NCBI RefSeq assembly: GCF_020379485.1
Contig: NC_063442.1
Coordinates: 15,374,009-15,438,008 of the forward strand
Direction: 5' to 3'
From: Brassica napus
Lineage: Eukaryota > Streptophyta > Magnoliopsida > Brassicales > Brassicaceae
DNA: 64,000 nt
Shown here: positions 1-12,200 of the stretch, one piece after another
Layout: each line of letters opens with the position of its first letter
Numbering within the stretch: position 1 is the stretch's first letter
The notes under the pieces: generated by a model
Database searches by the model: none
The model's input: the letters and a program-made list of their open reading frames with translations, nothing else
What the model was told of the DNA's origin: nothing
Made by a program: the position numbers and the translations under genes

Positions 1-990
1 CTTGAATTAATGTGTTATGAGTTATGAACAAAACTTAGAAGATGAAGAGGGCCTGTCATGGACATGCACTGGACCTAAGTAGTACAGTGAAATAGAACTT
101 CGAAGTATATATATTTTGATATTAGTAAATCATGCTTAAGCCTGCTGCTCAAAGGGGGATTTTTTTTGGATAAAACATATTTGAGTAGGCCAATACTCAT
201 ATTATTATTATTTTTATCAGTATTCATAATATCTATCCAACTTAACATTGAGAAAACTAGTTTTAAAAGTATGTAGTCTACTCATAAAGTACGAATATTC
301 TAAGCAAGCATGTATAAAAAGACTTCCAAGTTGCGACGAGCGATCGTTTCTCATTACCAGTAACATCCTTTCATAAGTACACAAATACCGGCATGTAGTG
401 AACAAAACCTGTGAATTTGGGACAGTGATCTCGTGAACAAAAGAGAAGACGTTTTTGTTTGTTTGGAACGACTCGCGCGTGGGTCCATTAACAAACAAAC
501 AAAAATATTAAATGGGTATGAACACATCGATTTTTTGGTCTCGTGGATTGCCCTACTCATTTCACGGGTCGAGAAAAGAAGAAAAAAACACATCAAAACT
601 CATAACCACTTCATATGACTGATCTTTTTTTTTTGGTCGACATACTACTGTGATCTATATCTACTATTGTAGTATATTCATATGTACAATTTGTATATTT
701 TATAAGAAAATTAGCTACGTACTTTCCTTGTAAAATGTTGTACATAAATTACTTTTAGAAACTTGAACTTATTTAAGGAAGTTAAAAACATATAGTAACG
801 TTTAATGCAGTCATTTAAGGATGGCAAGGCGAATAAGAAAAACTAACATGATGTAAATACACTTAAATGGAGGTAATAAACGAATTTTGCATTTTATCTC
901 TTCAATTATCCGAAATTTACTTAATTAACTACTTTACAAATACTAAGAAGTTAATGGAGGCAAGTACGCACCCGTATGGACACACCTTCC
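1..990. other. Non-coding, no gene recognised
   Basis: AT-rich intergenic DNA. Short open frames on both strands between 217 and 618 overlap each other and show no recognisable domain. I see no repeat with clear ends here. Confidence 0.6.
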
Positions 991-993
991 TTA

Positions 994-1245
994 GGGCATC
1001 TCCATCCATACTCTATTTTTTTCTCTAAAATGGAGTAAAAGTAAATATGGAGTAAGAAATGCTCCAATCCAACTCCATATCTCATTCCATAATGAAATTT
1101 ACTCCATAAATGGAGTAATCTCTTTTTTGTTTGTTCATCACTTCATAATGGAGTGAGAAATGGAGTAGAGTTGGAGCAATTTTACTCTATTTTCACTTTT
1201 ACTCTATTTTGAAGAAAAAAATGGAGTTTTACATTGGAGATGCTC
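994..1245. mobile_element. Tourist-like MITE (PIF/Harbinger type)
   Basis: The 252-bp element has terminal inverted repeats (GGGCATCTCCA at the left, TGGAGATGCTC at the right) and is flanked by the trinucleotide TTA at 991-993 and 1246-1248. A 3-bp TTA/TAA duplication is the signature of PIF/Harbinger transposases and their MITEs. The interior is built from repeated TGGAGT/ACTCCA motifs and can fold into a long hairpin. It carries no coding capacity. Confidence 0.85.
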
Positions 1246-1248
1246 TTA

Positions 1249-2149
1249 CTGGATCATCCCCTGTAATTGTATATACATATATTCCTATATATACATGCAG
1301 TTTAGTCAAAGAATGGTGTTACGTGTATTACCATACTCTTGATAATTGCATGATAACACTACTAAAGAGACTGATTTAACTTCAATTGGTCTTTTACACT
1401 ACAATTTTTTTGTAACTTGTCTTCTACACTATAATTAGTTAAGCCTTACCTTATTATGATCTTTTGAGAAAAGTAAGATTTGTTTTTGGGGGGGGGGGAG
1501 GGGGGGGGGTGAGGGGTTCCAATTACACTTATATGTCTTCAAACTGATCGAACTTTAGAGCATTAGTTAAGTTTTCCCTCGCTAAAATAAATTATAAGAA
1601 AATAAAGAAGGATAAAGTGAAAAGAGAAATGAATTTATTTTTAAGAAATTCAAACTCATCAAATTGTGTTTTATACATGTCATTTTTCAATAATCAATAT
1701 ACTTAGTGATAAAAAAATTAAATAAAAAAAATCTAGTGGATCTCGTACTAGTACTGATGCTCTTAGCTATTGCTATACTTTACTTTGGAATTGTGAAAGT
1801 TAATAAGTTATTTCTTGTTACTATTTTGACCTAACAAAACATACAAAATCTGGCAATTTAACATCTATCTAAACCCACATTAAACTCATATCAAAACAAA
1901 ATCCCCTAGTTGATACAACAATTCATCAAATCATAAGCATATTTAAAATTAAACAGAGTCAAAGCAATGAAACATGAACTCCCTACTACCTTTTCCGAAG
2001 CCTCCACTAAACTTTCATTTCTTTCTCACACACCACTATGAAAATGAAACCCATAAAATACTGAAAAATCAAAAGATACCTTTAACAATGTAAAAAAGAT
2101 ATCAAAAGAAAATTTTAAATTAAAGTTAAAAACTCTTCATAATCTCATC
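1249..2149. other. Non-coding, downstream of the PMEI gene
   Basis: AT-rich sequence with no supported gene. The right part, nearest 2150, should include the 3' UTR of the minus-strand PMEI gene. Confidence 0.55.
1488..1516 (+). repeat. Poly-G tract
   Basis: An almost pure G run broken by single A and T bases in otherwise AT-rich DNA. It could form a G-quadruplex, but a simple slippage tract is the plainer reading. Confidence 0.8.
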
Positions 2150-2764
2150 TCATGGGGCTCCATTGTTGCCATAAGTGTTAACAAGCGCAAGAGCATTACT
2201 AGTAAACCTTTTCAGTTTGTTCACACGATCATAAACGGTCGTCTTGATCTCTCCTGCTTCATCCATTTCTTCATATTCGTCCGTACACGTATCCTCATAC
2301 GTCAATGCTGCACTCATCCACGTCTGCACGTCATTCACCTGTGAACTAAACGTCTCCCCTGATGAAGGAGCCGCCGCAACGCGGCTCATGTTGCGTAGTG
2401 TTCGGAGAGAGTCTCTAATGGAACCAACTGCCTCATCTAAGTATGAAACACAGTCTTGGACTTCGGCGGCGGAGCGTGAGAGCTTGGAGAGAAAAGCCAG
2501 CGTGGATTTTGCTTTTGAGAGGGACACTCCGGTTGCGATCTTTGCTAGCCTCGCGGGACTGTCTTGAACGATGGAGGCGTAGCCGGCGAGAGAGTTGAAG
2601 CAGAGGTCTTGATAGAGAGTAGCGTTGCAGCTTGTTCGGATGAAATCTAGATCGTTGGTTGTGGCGTTTAGTCGTGGAGGGGAATGAGCGGCTGAAATTG
2701 ATCGGGAAATGAAGAGAAAGGTGGTGAAGAGAAGAAACGTCGCCGTATGGCTCTGGCTAACCAT
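2150..2764 (-). CDS. Pectin methylesterase inhibitor (PMEI) domain protein
   Basis: Single-exon gene of 204 residues. Proteins of this family are secreted to the cell wall and block pectin methylesterases or invertases by forming a four-helix bundle around the enzyme. Residues 1-26 form a hydrophobic signal peptide. The four conserved cysteines sit at 46, 55, 105 and 160, matching the family's 1-2 and 3-4 disulfide pattern. The end contains FTSNALALVN, a typical last-helix motif. The ATG at 2764 is chosen because the frame two codons upstream opens only with GTG. The length fits the family (about 180-210). The sequence cannot tell a PME inhibitor from an invertase inhibitor, but the overall look is closer to PMEI. 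From memory it corresponds to At2g01610. Confidence 0.92.
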   Translation of the reverse strand: MVSQSHTATFLLFTTFLFISRSISAAHSPPRLNATTNDLDFIRTSCNATLYQDLCFNSLAGYASIVQDSPARLAKIATGVSLSKAKSTLAFLSKLSRSAAEVQDCVSYLDEAVGSIRDSLRTLRNMSRVAAAPSSGETFSSQVNDVQTWMSAALTYEDTCTDEYEEMDEAGEIKTTVYDRVNKLKRFTSNALALVNTYGNNGAP

Positions 2765-2826
2765 TTTCACTGTTTGTTTTTGTTGGGGTTTCTTGCTCCG
2801 GTAAAGATTTTAGTTGAGTGGGGCTG

Positions 2827-2900
2827 TTTATGTAGGCCTAAGGGATATGGTTTGATTTAACATTTTATGTAGGCCTAAGGGATATGGTTTGATTTTAACA
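2827..2900. repeat. 37-bp tandem duplication in the PMEI promoter
   Basis: Two nearly identical copies, about 2827-2862 and 2864-2900, share the core TGTAGGCCTAAGGGATATGG. They lie 63-136 bp upstream of the PMEI start codon. On the gene's strand each copy holds a CATAAA-like TATA candidate and an ATATCC motif, so the core promoter may be doubled. Confidence 0.8.
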
Positions 2901-5900
2901 GTAGAGTAATTTTATTAATTTATTTAGATATTAATTTACAAAAGTTTTATTATTTAGATTTCTTATTTTAAGATATATTTATTTAAAGATTAAAAAATAT
3001 ATTTGATTTTAATGTATAAACTTTAATTGTTATTTTTTGAAATTTGACATGTATATGAATTTTATTATATTATTTGGTGTATATAATATATATTGTATAG
3101 AATTTAAATGTGATTTTAAATATAATATTACTAAATCTCATCAAAAATATATTAATTGTTAAGAAAATATAAATATAATTTCATTGTGAGTACAAAACAA
3201 ATAATATAATAATAGGTTCTTAGTTATATCAAATATGTATACATATAAATTATTAATTTATAATTTTAATGAGACTATATGTTTACATAAAATTTTCTGA
3301 AAAACTTTTATTTTATTATTTTATTGATTTGTGTCAAATTTTGAACCGGCTCAAGTTGAGACCGGTAAAATTTATTAATTTATAGAGATTATTAATTTAT
3401 CGAGTATTAATTTATAGATGTTATATTGTATTAACCTTCTTTGTTTTATGTATTCACTAGATTGCCACCAGTAGCATATCTATAAACTAAAAATGGAAAC
3501 GCATTAAACTAATAGGGAATGAGATCGGGCAGTACCCAGTTGCAACTTGCAAGTAATACGGTTAAGACCTCAAGATCTTTCCATTTAACAGCACCTTAGG
3601 GTAATAAAAAGAAACTTGAAATGAATCTCTTCAATCAACTGAGATTTACTTAACAAATTTACAATGATTTCAAAGTTTAACGAGGGCAAGTGCATCCACA
3701 CCTTCCCTTACTAGATCCGTCCCTGCTATTAGTCATTTGGTCTGATGTCTTGAATTCACGAAATATGTTTTAGCCTATAAGTATAAGACCAATATACAGT
3801 TTTCGCACTACTAGGAATATACATGGTTCTGTTTTTTTTTTTAATATAATTCCAAATCAATACATTAGCACAAAGCTGGCTAATTTATTGGGCTCTAATA
3901 ATAAAGGAGTCGTATGCTATATGGTATCTTAACCAACTTGTTATAAGTTTGTGACGAAAAAAACTTGTAGTAATCAGAGTAACCTCGCATTTTCCTATTA
4001 AAAGTTGTGTTTCATATTTTAATAGTATAGAATTTTAACATTTATGATAGCTTATACGATTTTCATGATAAATTTTTAAGATTTTCTCATAGTATATTAT
4101 TATAAGGATGTCAAATGAATTATTCACGTCTAAATGAATATTTTATTTCTTTGGACATTGATGATTTAAAGTCAAATAGAATCATATAAAAATAAGAATT
4201 AGGATATTATAATCCTGATAATAAAACATAACATGTGCTGTTTTGACTAAAAATGTGATTTCTAAGCTTTGATAGAATTTTTATTTTTATTTTTTTTTGC
4301 TTTTATAGAAATTATGAGTAGGGTTTAAGTTAAGATTTGAAAATCCATTACTATCATGGTATTAGGAGAAAGAAAATAATTTCTTTTTAAACAGACCAAC
4401 ATAATATTTAAGAAGAGATACAAAACACCACACAATCTTATGATAGAAGACTCGTAGTTACTACCTTAAGACATGTAATATATACATGCATTACTCATTT
4501 TATGTTTATTTTTCAGTTTTGGCATTTGCCTAGTTTGTATTCTAAATGATGTATAATAATATTGATTTGACCTTTTGAAGAGTGTTGGTTAAGAATGTGA
4601 TGGTCCTGATGGAGAATGCTTCTCTTGTTTTCTTTTACATGAGGGCCATTGACGTTATCTGTGTGGGAGGGTCTACCCTTTTGATTTAGTCACCTTTTCA
4701 AATGAAAAAGTATTCAGAAATACATAATGATGTTTTTAATTAATTATGGATTTTAATTTTGTACAGATTCGTGGCGAGACTGGCTCAAAATCTACACTCA
4801 GCAAAAGAAAATGACATTTAGATAAGACATAAAGATAGGGTCACAGGGGAACATTTATTCCTATAAAATTCCCTTTTTGTTCCTAAAGCACTCTCTGATT
4901 AACTAACCCACCTTTGACATTTTGAACAACAACGTCGACCAAATTATTTTTGAGAAAAATGGATGGTGTTTTGATACTCATAGAGAGAAACTTACTAATA
5001 TTAACGATACAAATTTAGTTTGATCGTTTGCGATTATGGATGGGAATACTGGATTTTCTGTTTTTCTTCTTCTACTCATTAAGTTAATTTGTCAGGTCAA
5101 GTGAAATCAAATGAAAAAGTCAAAAGGATATAATTATGTCTAATATCCAAACGCCGTGAATTATGGCAGCACAAATGATTATTCTTTAAAGGCGTGGTTT
5201 GTTTCTGAAAAACAAAATTGTCATTTTTAACTAAAAACAATTGTCATGCGAGGTGTGTTTTTGAATTTGAAGTAATTTTCAGTTATCTTTTTCTTTCATC
5301 GATATGTTTTTGACTGTCTACAAGAAATTCAAATTCACATAATTTATCTTATTGGCAAAAACTATTTTATCCATACAACAAATCTTGTATATGGCTGAAA
5401 ATATAAAAAAATTTAAGCAGAAAATATGCGAAAGTATAATCATTTATATCATTAGAATTGATTTTTACCTTTTTATTTCTTTTCTTGCCTGTAGGTTGTA
5501 AAAATATTTCATGATTTAAGCAAAAACAAAAACAATATTTCATGATAAGAAAATGGCAGAGTGTAATTAACGAACACGAAAAACAAGGAAGAAATTTTAC
5601 CATAGCTTCTTGCGCTAAAACATCTACTACACTTAATAGTTTTTTAAATGAAAGATTGTTATTGATTTAACGTTATAATTGAACGACTGTGTACGTAGAT
5701 TAAGCTAAACTGATGATGGAGAGGGCCGGAAAGTGGTGATGTTTCCAACCATTACATTCTACTGTGATAAGGAAATCGATTCCTCTAAAAGACCAAACAG
5801 TGGCTTAGAGTCTCCCCATAACGTGACATAAGTATATCCAAATTAAGTATATAGTTTGATCATGGACATCCACGAAGGTCTAATTAGGATTTAATTTATA

Positions 5901-6007
5901 CTTTAGTCACGTTGCAGTGATGAAATGCCTTCATTAATAGAGCTTAGGTTTTTTTTTTTTTGATCAAATAGAGCTTAGGTTTATTGTCTCTCTTTAGACC
6001 ATGAGTC
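2901..6007. other. Non-coding intergenic DNA
   Basis: About 3 kb of AT-rich sequence. No gene, relic or complete transposon is recognisable apart from the small poly-T insertion at 5952-5966. The stretch near 3345-3430 repeats ATTAATTTATAGA-like units. Confidence 0.55.
5952..5966 (-). mobile_element. Ultra-short retroposed insert (poly-T plus GATCA)
   Basis: A 15-bp stretch, nine T then TGATCA, is flanked by perfect 16-bp direct repeats (AATAGAGCTTAGGTTT at 5936-5951 and 5967-5982). The layout matches target-primed reverse transcription that copied only a poly(A) tail and a few bases, with the element on the minus strand. Confidence 0.6.
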
Positions 6008-6538
6008 AGAGGCCTGGACATTTCAGGTATAGGTTCGGATATTTCGGATAGTTCGGATAGAGGATAGAGGATCCATTTAGTACTTGACATATTTTCGGGT
6101 TTGGTTCGGTTCGGATAGTAAATGTAGGAACCGGAAAATATCCGAAAAAAGTTTCGTTCTCATTTGGATCCGGTTCGGATAGTTCGGGTAGTTCGGATAA
6201 TTTGGATAAAATATCAAATAATTAGGATGATTTAGATAAAAAATTTGGATATTTCGGATTACTTTGAATATTTCGGATAAAACTATCCGGATAGTTTCGG
6301 ATACTTTCGGATAGTTTAGATACTTTATAATAATTTAGTTATTCTCAACTATTTTTAGATACTTTTAATAGAATTTTAAATTAAAAATACACATTTAGTG
6401 ATGTTATATGTATATATAATTAATATTTTTATATATTCAGGTACCCGTTCGGTTCTCGATTCGGTTCCGGTTTGGATATTTCGGTTCGGTTCGGTTCCAG
6501 TTCGATTCTTCGGTTCCGGTTATTTTGCTCAGGCCTAA
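6008..6538. mobile_element. GC-motif hairpin element, hAT-like (TTCGGATA family)
   Basis: Both ends carry many TTCGGATA/CGGTTCGG repeats in opposite orientation around an AT-rich centre. The outer ends are inverted (GAGGCCTG at the left, CAGGCC at the right). It resembles the element at 45025-45719, whose 8-bp duplication points to hAT. I do not see a clean target duplication here, so the ends are approximate. Confidence 0.55.
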
Positions 6539-7519
6539 GAGCAAATGTAAATTAGTTCTTTCCTCAATATCCTTACCAATGTGACTGACGTAGTTTGATA
6601 GAAGATATAACAAGTGGCGCATAGAGAAGTCAGTATGAGGAAATATACTTTTGATAATGTACGCTAAAAGCCTAAAAGATACTTGTGATAAAATTTATAT
6701 GCAGTATAAGTTTGATAAAATTCATATGCAGTATAAGTTTGTGACCATGGAAAATATTTGTTTAGTATCCGGCAGTAATATGGTTGTTTCGTTTTGCATG
6801 AAATGACGATCCCATACGAATAGGCTATTTTTTTATATACCAATAGGCTATTGATATAGTTAATAGTTATTACCTTACATTTTTTGTACTTGGCGCTTGT
6901 ATGATATAAATTGTATCGATGAAAATGATGTGGATCGTAAGTTAATTGCAATAGTGCGTATACACTTTATGGTATGCAAATATTAAATATGTATGTAAAA
7001 ATATAGCAAATTTTGTAGTGAACGTTAAGTTATGGTCGTTTGGAAAAAATGTACTTGTCTTGTGGTTATTGATTTAACAATATAATTGAAAGATTGTGTT
7101 ATTTTCAACAATATTTTCGACAACATATTGAATTTGTGTTCTCTAATCGCTTAAAAGCTGTTAACTCCCTTCTGCTTTTAAGCCAACAACAACGAAGGAA
7201 ACAAAAAAACAACGAAGGAATACGATTTGTTTTACTGTTATTATTGTTGGCGACGACAAAAACGATCAATAATATATATATTATTGTCCATCACTGCTAA
7301 TCTATTATCATTCGCGTTCGTTAAAATGATTTTATATAGGCTTCAGGCTCATATTGTAACTCACAAAGGGAGTTTGGGTTCTGAGCTAAGCAGCCCAAAG
7401 AAGCTCTTTGTGCAAGTAAACGTAAGATTTTGTTATAAAAGGGGGGTTTGGGTTCTGAGCCAATTCTAACACCATGTATTTTCTTGGTTAAAGAACTGGG
7501 GAAAAATGAATAGACGCAA
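6539..7519. other. Non-coding intergenic DNA
   Basis: No gene supported. A short direct repeat (TTTGGGTTCTGAGC near 7376 and 7447) lies close to the GH17 relic and may belong to its decayed 3' region. Confidence 0.5.
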
Positions 7520-8405
7520 ATGCAAGGGTGCTGGTTTTGCATCCCTTAGATGCATGGAGTGCTCAGTTTGCCTCGGACCAGACACTGAGATTCAAGAAGC
7601 TGGGTGCGGTGGCATCTTCTTATCAACTCTCTCCTTCGCTACACAAAACGTCTGGTTCGTTGTATCATTCGCCAAAACCGCACCACCACCCGCCAAACGC
7701 AACGTGTAAAAACCAGAGTCCCGTTTGTGTAAAACCACCCCAAGTTCTTCTCAGACAAAGGTCCAGGCCGTGTGTCCTCATTGTAAAGTATACTTAGCAA
7801 CCGGAACTCTAGTACCCGGGTGTTTTGGTGTCCCAGTTGTAAACAAAACACCATTGAGGCAGATACCCGTTTAGAGTTTGTACATTGATTATACGAATGA
7901 ATAATTTAAGTCAATTCTATAACCAACACCTGTCTTGTTGATCACGTGCTGTATCAAGTTACTATTGTAATTGTTTGCGTTCTCCAGTCGCGTCGCGCTC
8001 TAGACCGTCTCCCTTCGATGGCCAGACAGACTCCGTCACCACGACGGGAATGTTGGTGAGTTAAGATAAGAAGTAAGCCGCGTCACAAAGACGTTTGTGT
8101 AATGTAGCAACGTGTTGGCATCTACAGCTTCTTTTTTGGCTTGGAAAGGCTGGAACAGTGCGTAGTCTAACGGTATAAGCCGTTAGACTGAAGATAGACG
8201 AAGTCAGGGTACACGTTGAGCAAGAACGGTGAGTTTGTAGAGTGTAGGAACTTGAGGAAAGGGATGATCACTGGATTCCAAGACTTGTTGAAGAAAGCTT
8301 GAGGAGGGAAAGAATCAAGAATGATGGTTGAAGAATGTGGGTTGATACTTTGATCTGATTGGCTGTGACGAGAGCGGCTTGGATGTATTTGAGGGTTGCA
8401 TCTTG
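7520..8405 (-). pseudogene. Glucan endo-1,3-beta-glucosidase relic (GH17 plus X8 domain)
   Basis: Minus-strand translation in shifting frames gives family-specific pieces in the right order. They are YIQAALVTANQIKVST (near 8370), FFNKSWNPVIIPFLKFLHST (near 8270), LDYALF and VDANTLLHYTNVF (near 8110), VWPSKGDGLERDAT (near 8000), LIQHVINKTG (near 7940), LYNEDTRPGP and LGWFYTNGT (7700-7800), then TFCVAKE, the start of the X8 carbohydrate-binding module (near 7640). The frame changes several times and stops interrupt it; the 5' half is missing. Intact relatives hydrolyse callose in the wall or at plasmodesmata. From memory the Arabidopsis counterpart is At2g01630, which fits the neighbours. Confidence 0.85.
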
Positions 8406-9227
8406 CATTTGCATTGTGTAACGACGGTATTGAGCGAACTGATTATTCCTCGATACCGTTTTTATTTACCTCTAATAAACTCACCGAGATGCAACGTCTT
8501 CTACTTGCAAGTATACTTTGCGTAACTGCCATCCAAATAAAAAGTTATCGTTTCGAAATTACCCTTACTTTTATCAGATACCCAATTGATCCAACCCTTA
8601 CTTTACATGGATAGAGTTCAGGTAACAGTTTTAGTCATCAATTATATTATCCGACTATCCAACCTTGTACCCATAATGCTCATGCCTAGACTCAGCAACA
8701 AACATTGTAGAATGTATATATTTATCATTGCGAAAACAAGAGAGTAGAGATCATAGGAGCAAGCAAGAAGCATCATTCAACATAAATATCCAATCAAGTA
8801 ATCTCTACACCATTTTCCTCATGTGGTTTTCCAGTTATATAAAAAACAACACAAAACCACATGATGACTTTCTTTTTTTTGCTTACATCCACAAAGGAAA
8901 CAAATAATCTCCCCTTCAATAAAAAGGAACAACAGTGAAGCAGCAGATTCAAGAAAAAGAAAACCAAAAAAGGTAGACTGAAGAATCTCTCGTAAATAAA
9001 AAACCCGACAGAGAGATAATGGAAGAGAGGACGGACACGACCGTAGTAGCTTTTTTTTAGACAAGTTCCGAGGAAACTTGAAGAGTTACTAAGAATGGAG
9101 AGATATACAATTTTACAGTAGACGAAATGGATCGGTGGTGTCCAAACGAAGAATACTGATGACGATGCACGGGATGGATATTATTATTATGATTGATGAT
9201 GATATATCATTTACCATACCAGGGATG
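8406..9227. other. Intergenic and VAC14 3' flank
   Basis: Contains the probable 3' UTR and polyadenylation region of the minus-strand VAC14 gene just left of 9228. No other feature is supported. Confidence 0.5.
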
Positions 9228-12200
9228 TTAAAGCTGTAATTGACCAGGGCCTTTTCTTGAGGATCTTGATGGAGGTCGACTGTTGTCTGCAACTGATGAT
9301 GATCTCGAGGAAGGTGGAGGTTTATGTTGTTCTTCTTCTTCATCTTCAGATCTCTTCACCTCCTAAAACATCACATTAAGGATGATATTACGTCAAATCA
9401 ACACTTAGCCGACTACTCCAATTGGTAACTTTTGCAAACTGAAATAACGGCAGAATATGAAAGGAAAAAAAGACAAAATTTCACAATGTTACCAATCAAA
9501 GACAAAATCTAACAACAGCTACATAATTTCTTTTATTTCGCATTTTTCCACAAAACATAGAACTTGATTTGGCAAAGTTGTGTAATTTGTATAAAAAAAA
9601 ACTGTTGAATTGTGAAATCATTCTGTGATCAAATATAGGTTGCGCTGTCTTTACCTTTGATGCAGAAGAAGAGGAAGTGGTATATGTGTACTTGACATTA
9701 TTCCTTGCCTGGACACGATGCTGACTCTGTACATTCTCAAATTGTTGCAACCGTGCAGCAAAATTGATTCCTTGGTGAGAACTGGTGATATTAATGTCTT
9801 CTGCATCATCGTCCTCGTGATGATTCATATACTGAGAGAAAGGAACTCCTGAAGATGCTCTGCTTATTTGGTTTCCACCGCCACTGAATGAGTATGTTGG
9901 GACAGTTTTGAGTCTTGTCCGAAGTATCTTAAACGCCGCACTTTGCTGCATACAAGAAAAAAAAAACTACTATAAAAAGCCACCATTGCCATTACATTGA
10001 ACAAGTTGTTGTTCTCTACTTCTGTTTTTCTTTTTACCTGAGGAAGCAACATTAGAAGACCATAAAGTGTTTTCAGCAACCATGTGTATCTCCCTGGTTC
10101 CAGAAGCTGTAAAGTAGAAAAGATTCAAACAGCAATGAGAAGAAGAAGCCGGAAAAAGGAGACATCTATTTGGGTTGAGATAAATCAGGCAAACCTGCAA
10201 TCTAAGGTAAGTAAAGATTGGAGTTTCGAGAAGCCGGATCAATTTATCAAGCTGTACAAGAAACTTGACGTTTATGTCTTCTTCTACCAATGACTGAATC
10301 ACGACACTCGCGTGCTGGTACGCCTGTCAATAATTCCATTTGCTAATATTCAATATCGGATAGTGATCTTTCAAGAAATATACAACAAGAAATTATTATT
10401 TTGCTGTTGTAACTACCTGAGCTAATAAGCAGAGGCTTATAATGGCCATAGGTGAATGGCACCATGAAGCGTACAAGGCAACAAAAAGTTCTCTCCCTTC
10501 GCGATTGATGAGTGAACCTTTTAGAAGACCTCTTAGTTTTGATAACTCTGGGGCTGTAAGCAAAATCAAATTCAATGCCTGAAACATAAAACAAAAGGAA
10601 AAAGACAATCTATTTAATTAACAAGTCAAAGTGAGAAATAACATGAAACGGAAAAGACTTCCAAAACATGCAAACTAAACCAATCATCTAAATGTTAGCA
10701 CTTTCAAACATCACTTAACCGACGAAACCTGGGAAAGGAGAGATACCTGAACCATGGTTGAAGCAAAGTCAAGATTATCTTCTCCCTCGAGTATAGTTGA
10801 GAGCTCTCGATAGACTCTTTCAGCATCCAAAAGTACACACAATCTCCGGACAATAATGGCACCACGCCTAAACCAGATATGTTTTGACCAACTTAATAAT
10901 ATGTTATTTCCATAAACTATAAGACGGGTTATAAGATGTGAGTAACCTTTCCAATAGAGAATTATCAGCTCGAAAATTGTGGACTAAAAAGACGATGAGA
11001 TGGCGAAAGTATTGTGGATCTTTTGCTACACCAGCATGAACCTCCAGAACCAAAAGCACCACCTATGATATATTTTCATGTCAAGATAGTTCAATATCAA
11101 ATAAATTTAATATAAGATAAAACCAAACATATGCAGCATAAAATTCACCAAACTAACACTCATGGAAGTAAAACTCACGTCGTCAGAAGAATCAGATAGT
11201 GCTTTTAGCAGTGTGTCAAATATGTCATTCAGGAAGCACAGGACCTGTTACAACATTCCCAATTTAATTATAAAGCCACGAACAAAAGGAGTGATTTAAA
11301 AAAAGATTGGTGCCAAAGAGAGCTGCTCTCTTCACCTCAGTACGATGCTTGTTCAAAAGTGTTGATATCCAATTCAAGGCTTCAATTCGGGTAGCCTCAT
11401 GATCGCTTGATAGCTGCCTGTAATTGCAAAAACTCACAGGTCACAAAATCGGGCGAACAATGACAGCATTCAGAAGGACCAAACAAAGGCATGGGAAAAA
11501 AAACTAACCTCCTTGCTACAGAGAGGATCGCACCGACATCAAAACCATCTGAGGGTTCAACATGGATTGAACGAAGTTCTTCGTTGGTTTCACGAGCAAC
11601 CTTATGCAAACCAAAAAAAAAAACACAAAGAGAGTGAAACGTTGCATACGAGACCTGTAGTTTTCATCACTCAGGGAAAGGAACCAAACTTACCACCCTG
11701 ATTTTTTCTTCTTTGTCAGATATGCAAGGCAAGATAGCTCCTAGAATATCAGCATAGTAACGCACGAGCTGGTCACCTCCGAGTTTTACAAACTCGTTTA
11801 TCTACAAGAGTACAATATTTATTTTAAAACACATTCTAAGATATGAATCTCCAGGAAGAGGCCAAGCAGAAACGTGGATTTTTATTCTTACCCATGTGAT
11901 GGCCGTTAACCGAGTGAATTCATCAGAAGAAGAAGCCCTCTGCACCAGTATTTCAGCCATGCGACCATAATCTACAGACTTTCAACAATAGAACTACTCC
12001 AGTCAGAAATGTAGCGATGAAATCTTATAGAAAGTACACTAATAGCAAGAAATGAGAAACCTAAAGAAAAACATACTGAAACGGGATTTTGTAGCAGGAT
12101 TTTAAATCAGGACACAGCAGAAAGCTTACTGGTGAATTTTTAATCTCTTGAAGAAACTCTGACAGAGCTGAATCAGCTTGCTGTCGTATTTCATGACTAG

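Noticed and set aside
217..618. Overlapping frames of 61-93 codons on both strands
   Set aside because: Low-complexity, mutually overlapping, and without start context, splice or domain support.
2244..2567. A 107-codon plus-strand frame
   Set aside because: Antisense shadow of the PMEI gene.
7506..7880. Plus-strand frames and an apparent zinc-ribbon (CPHCK) suggesting a DnaJ-related relic
   Set aside because: The minus strand of the same stretch reads clearly as GH17 and X8 motifs in the right order, which explains it better.
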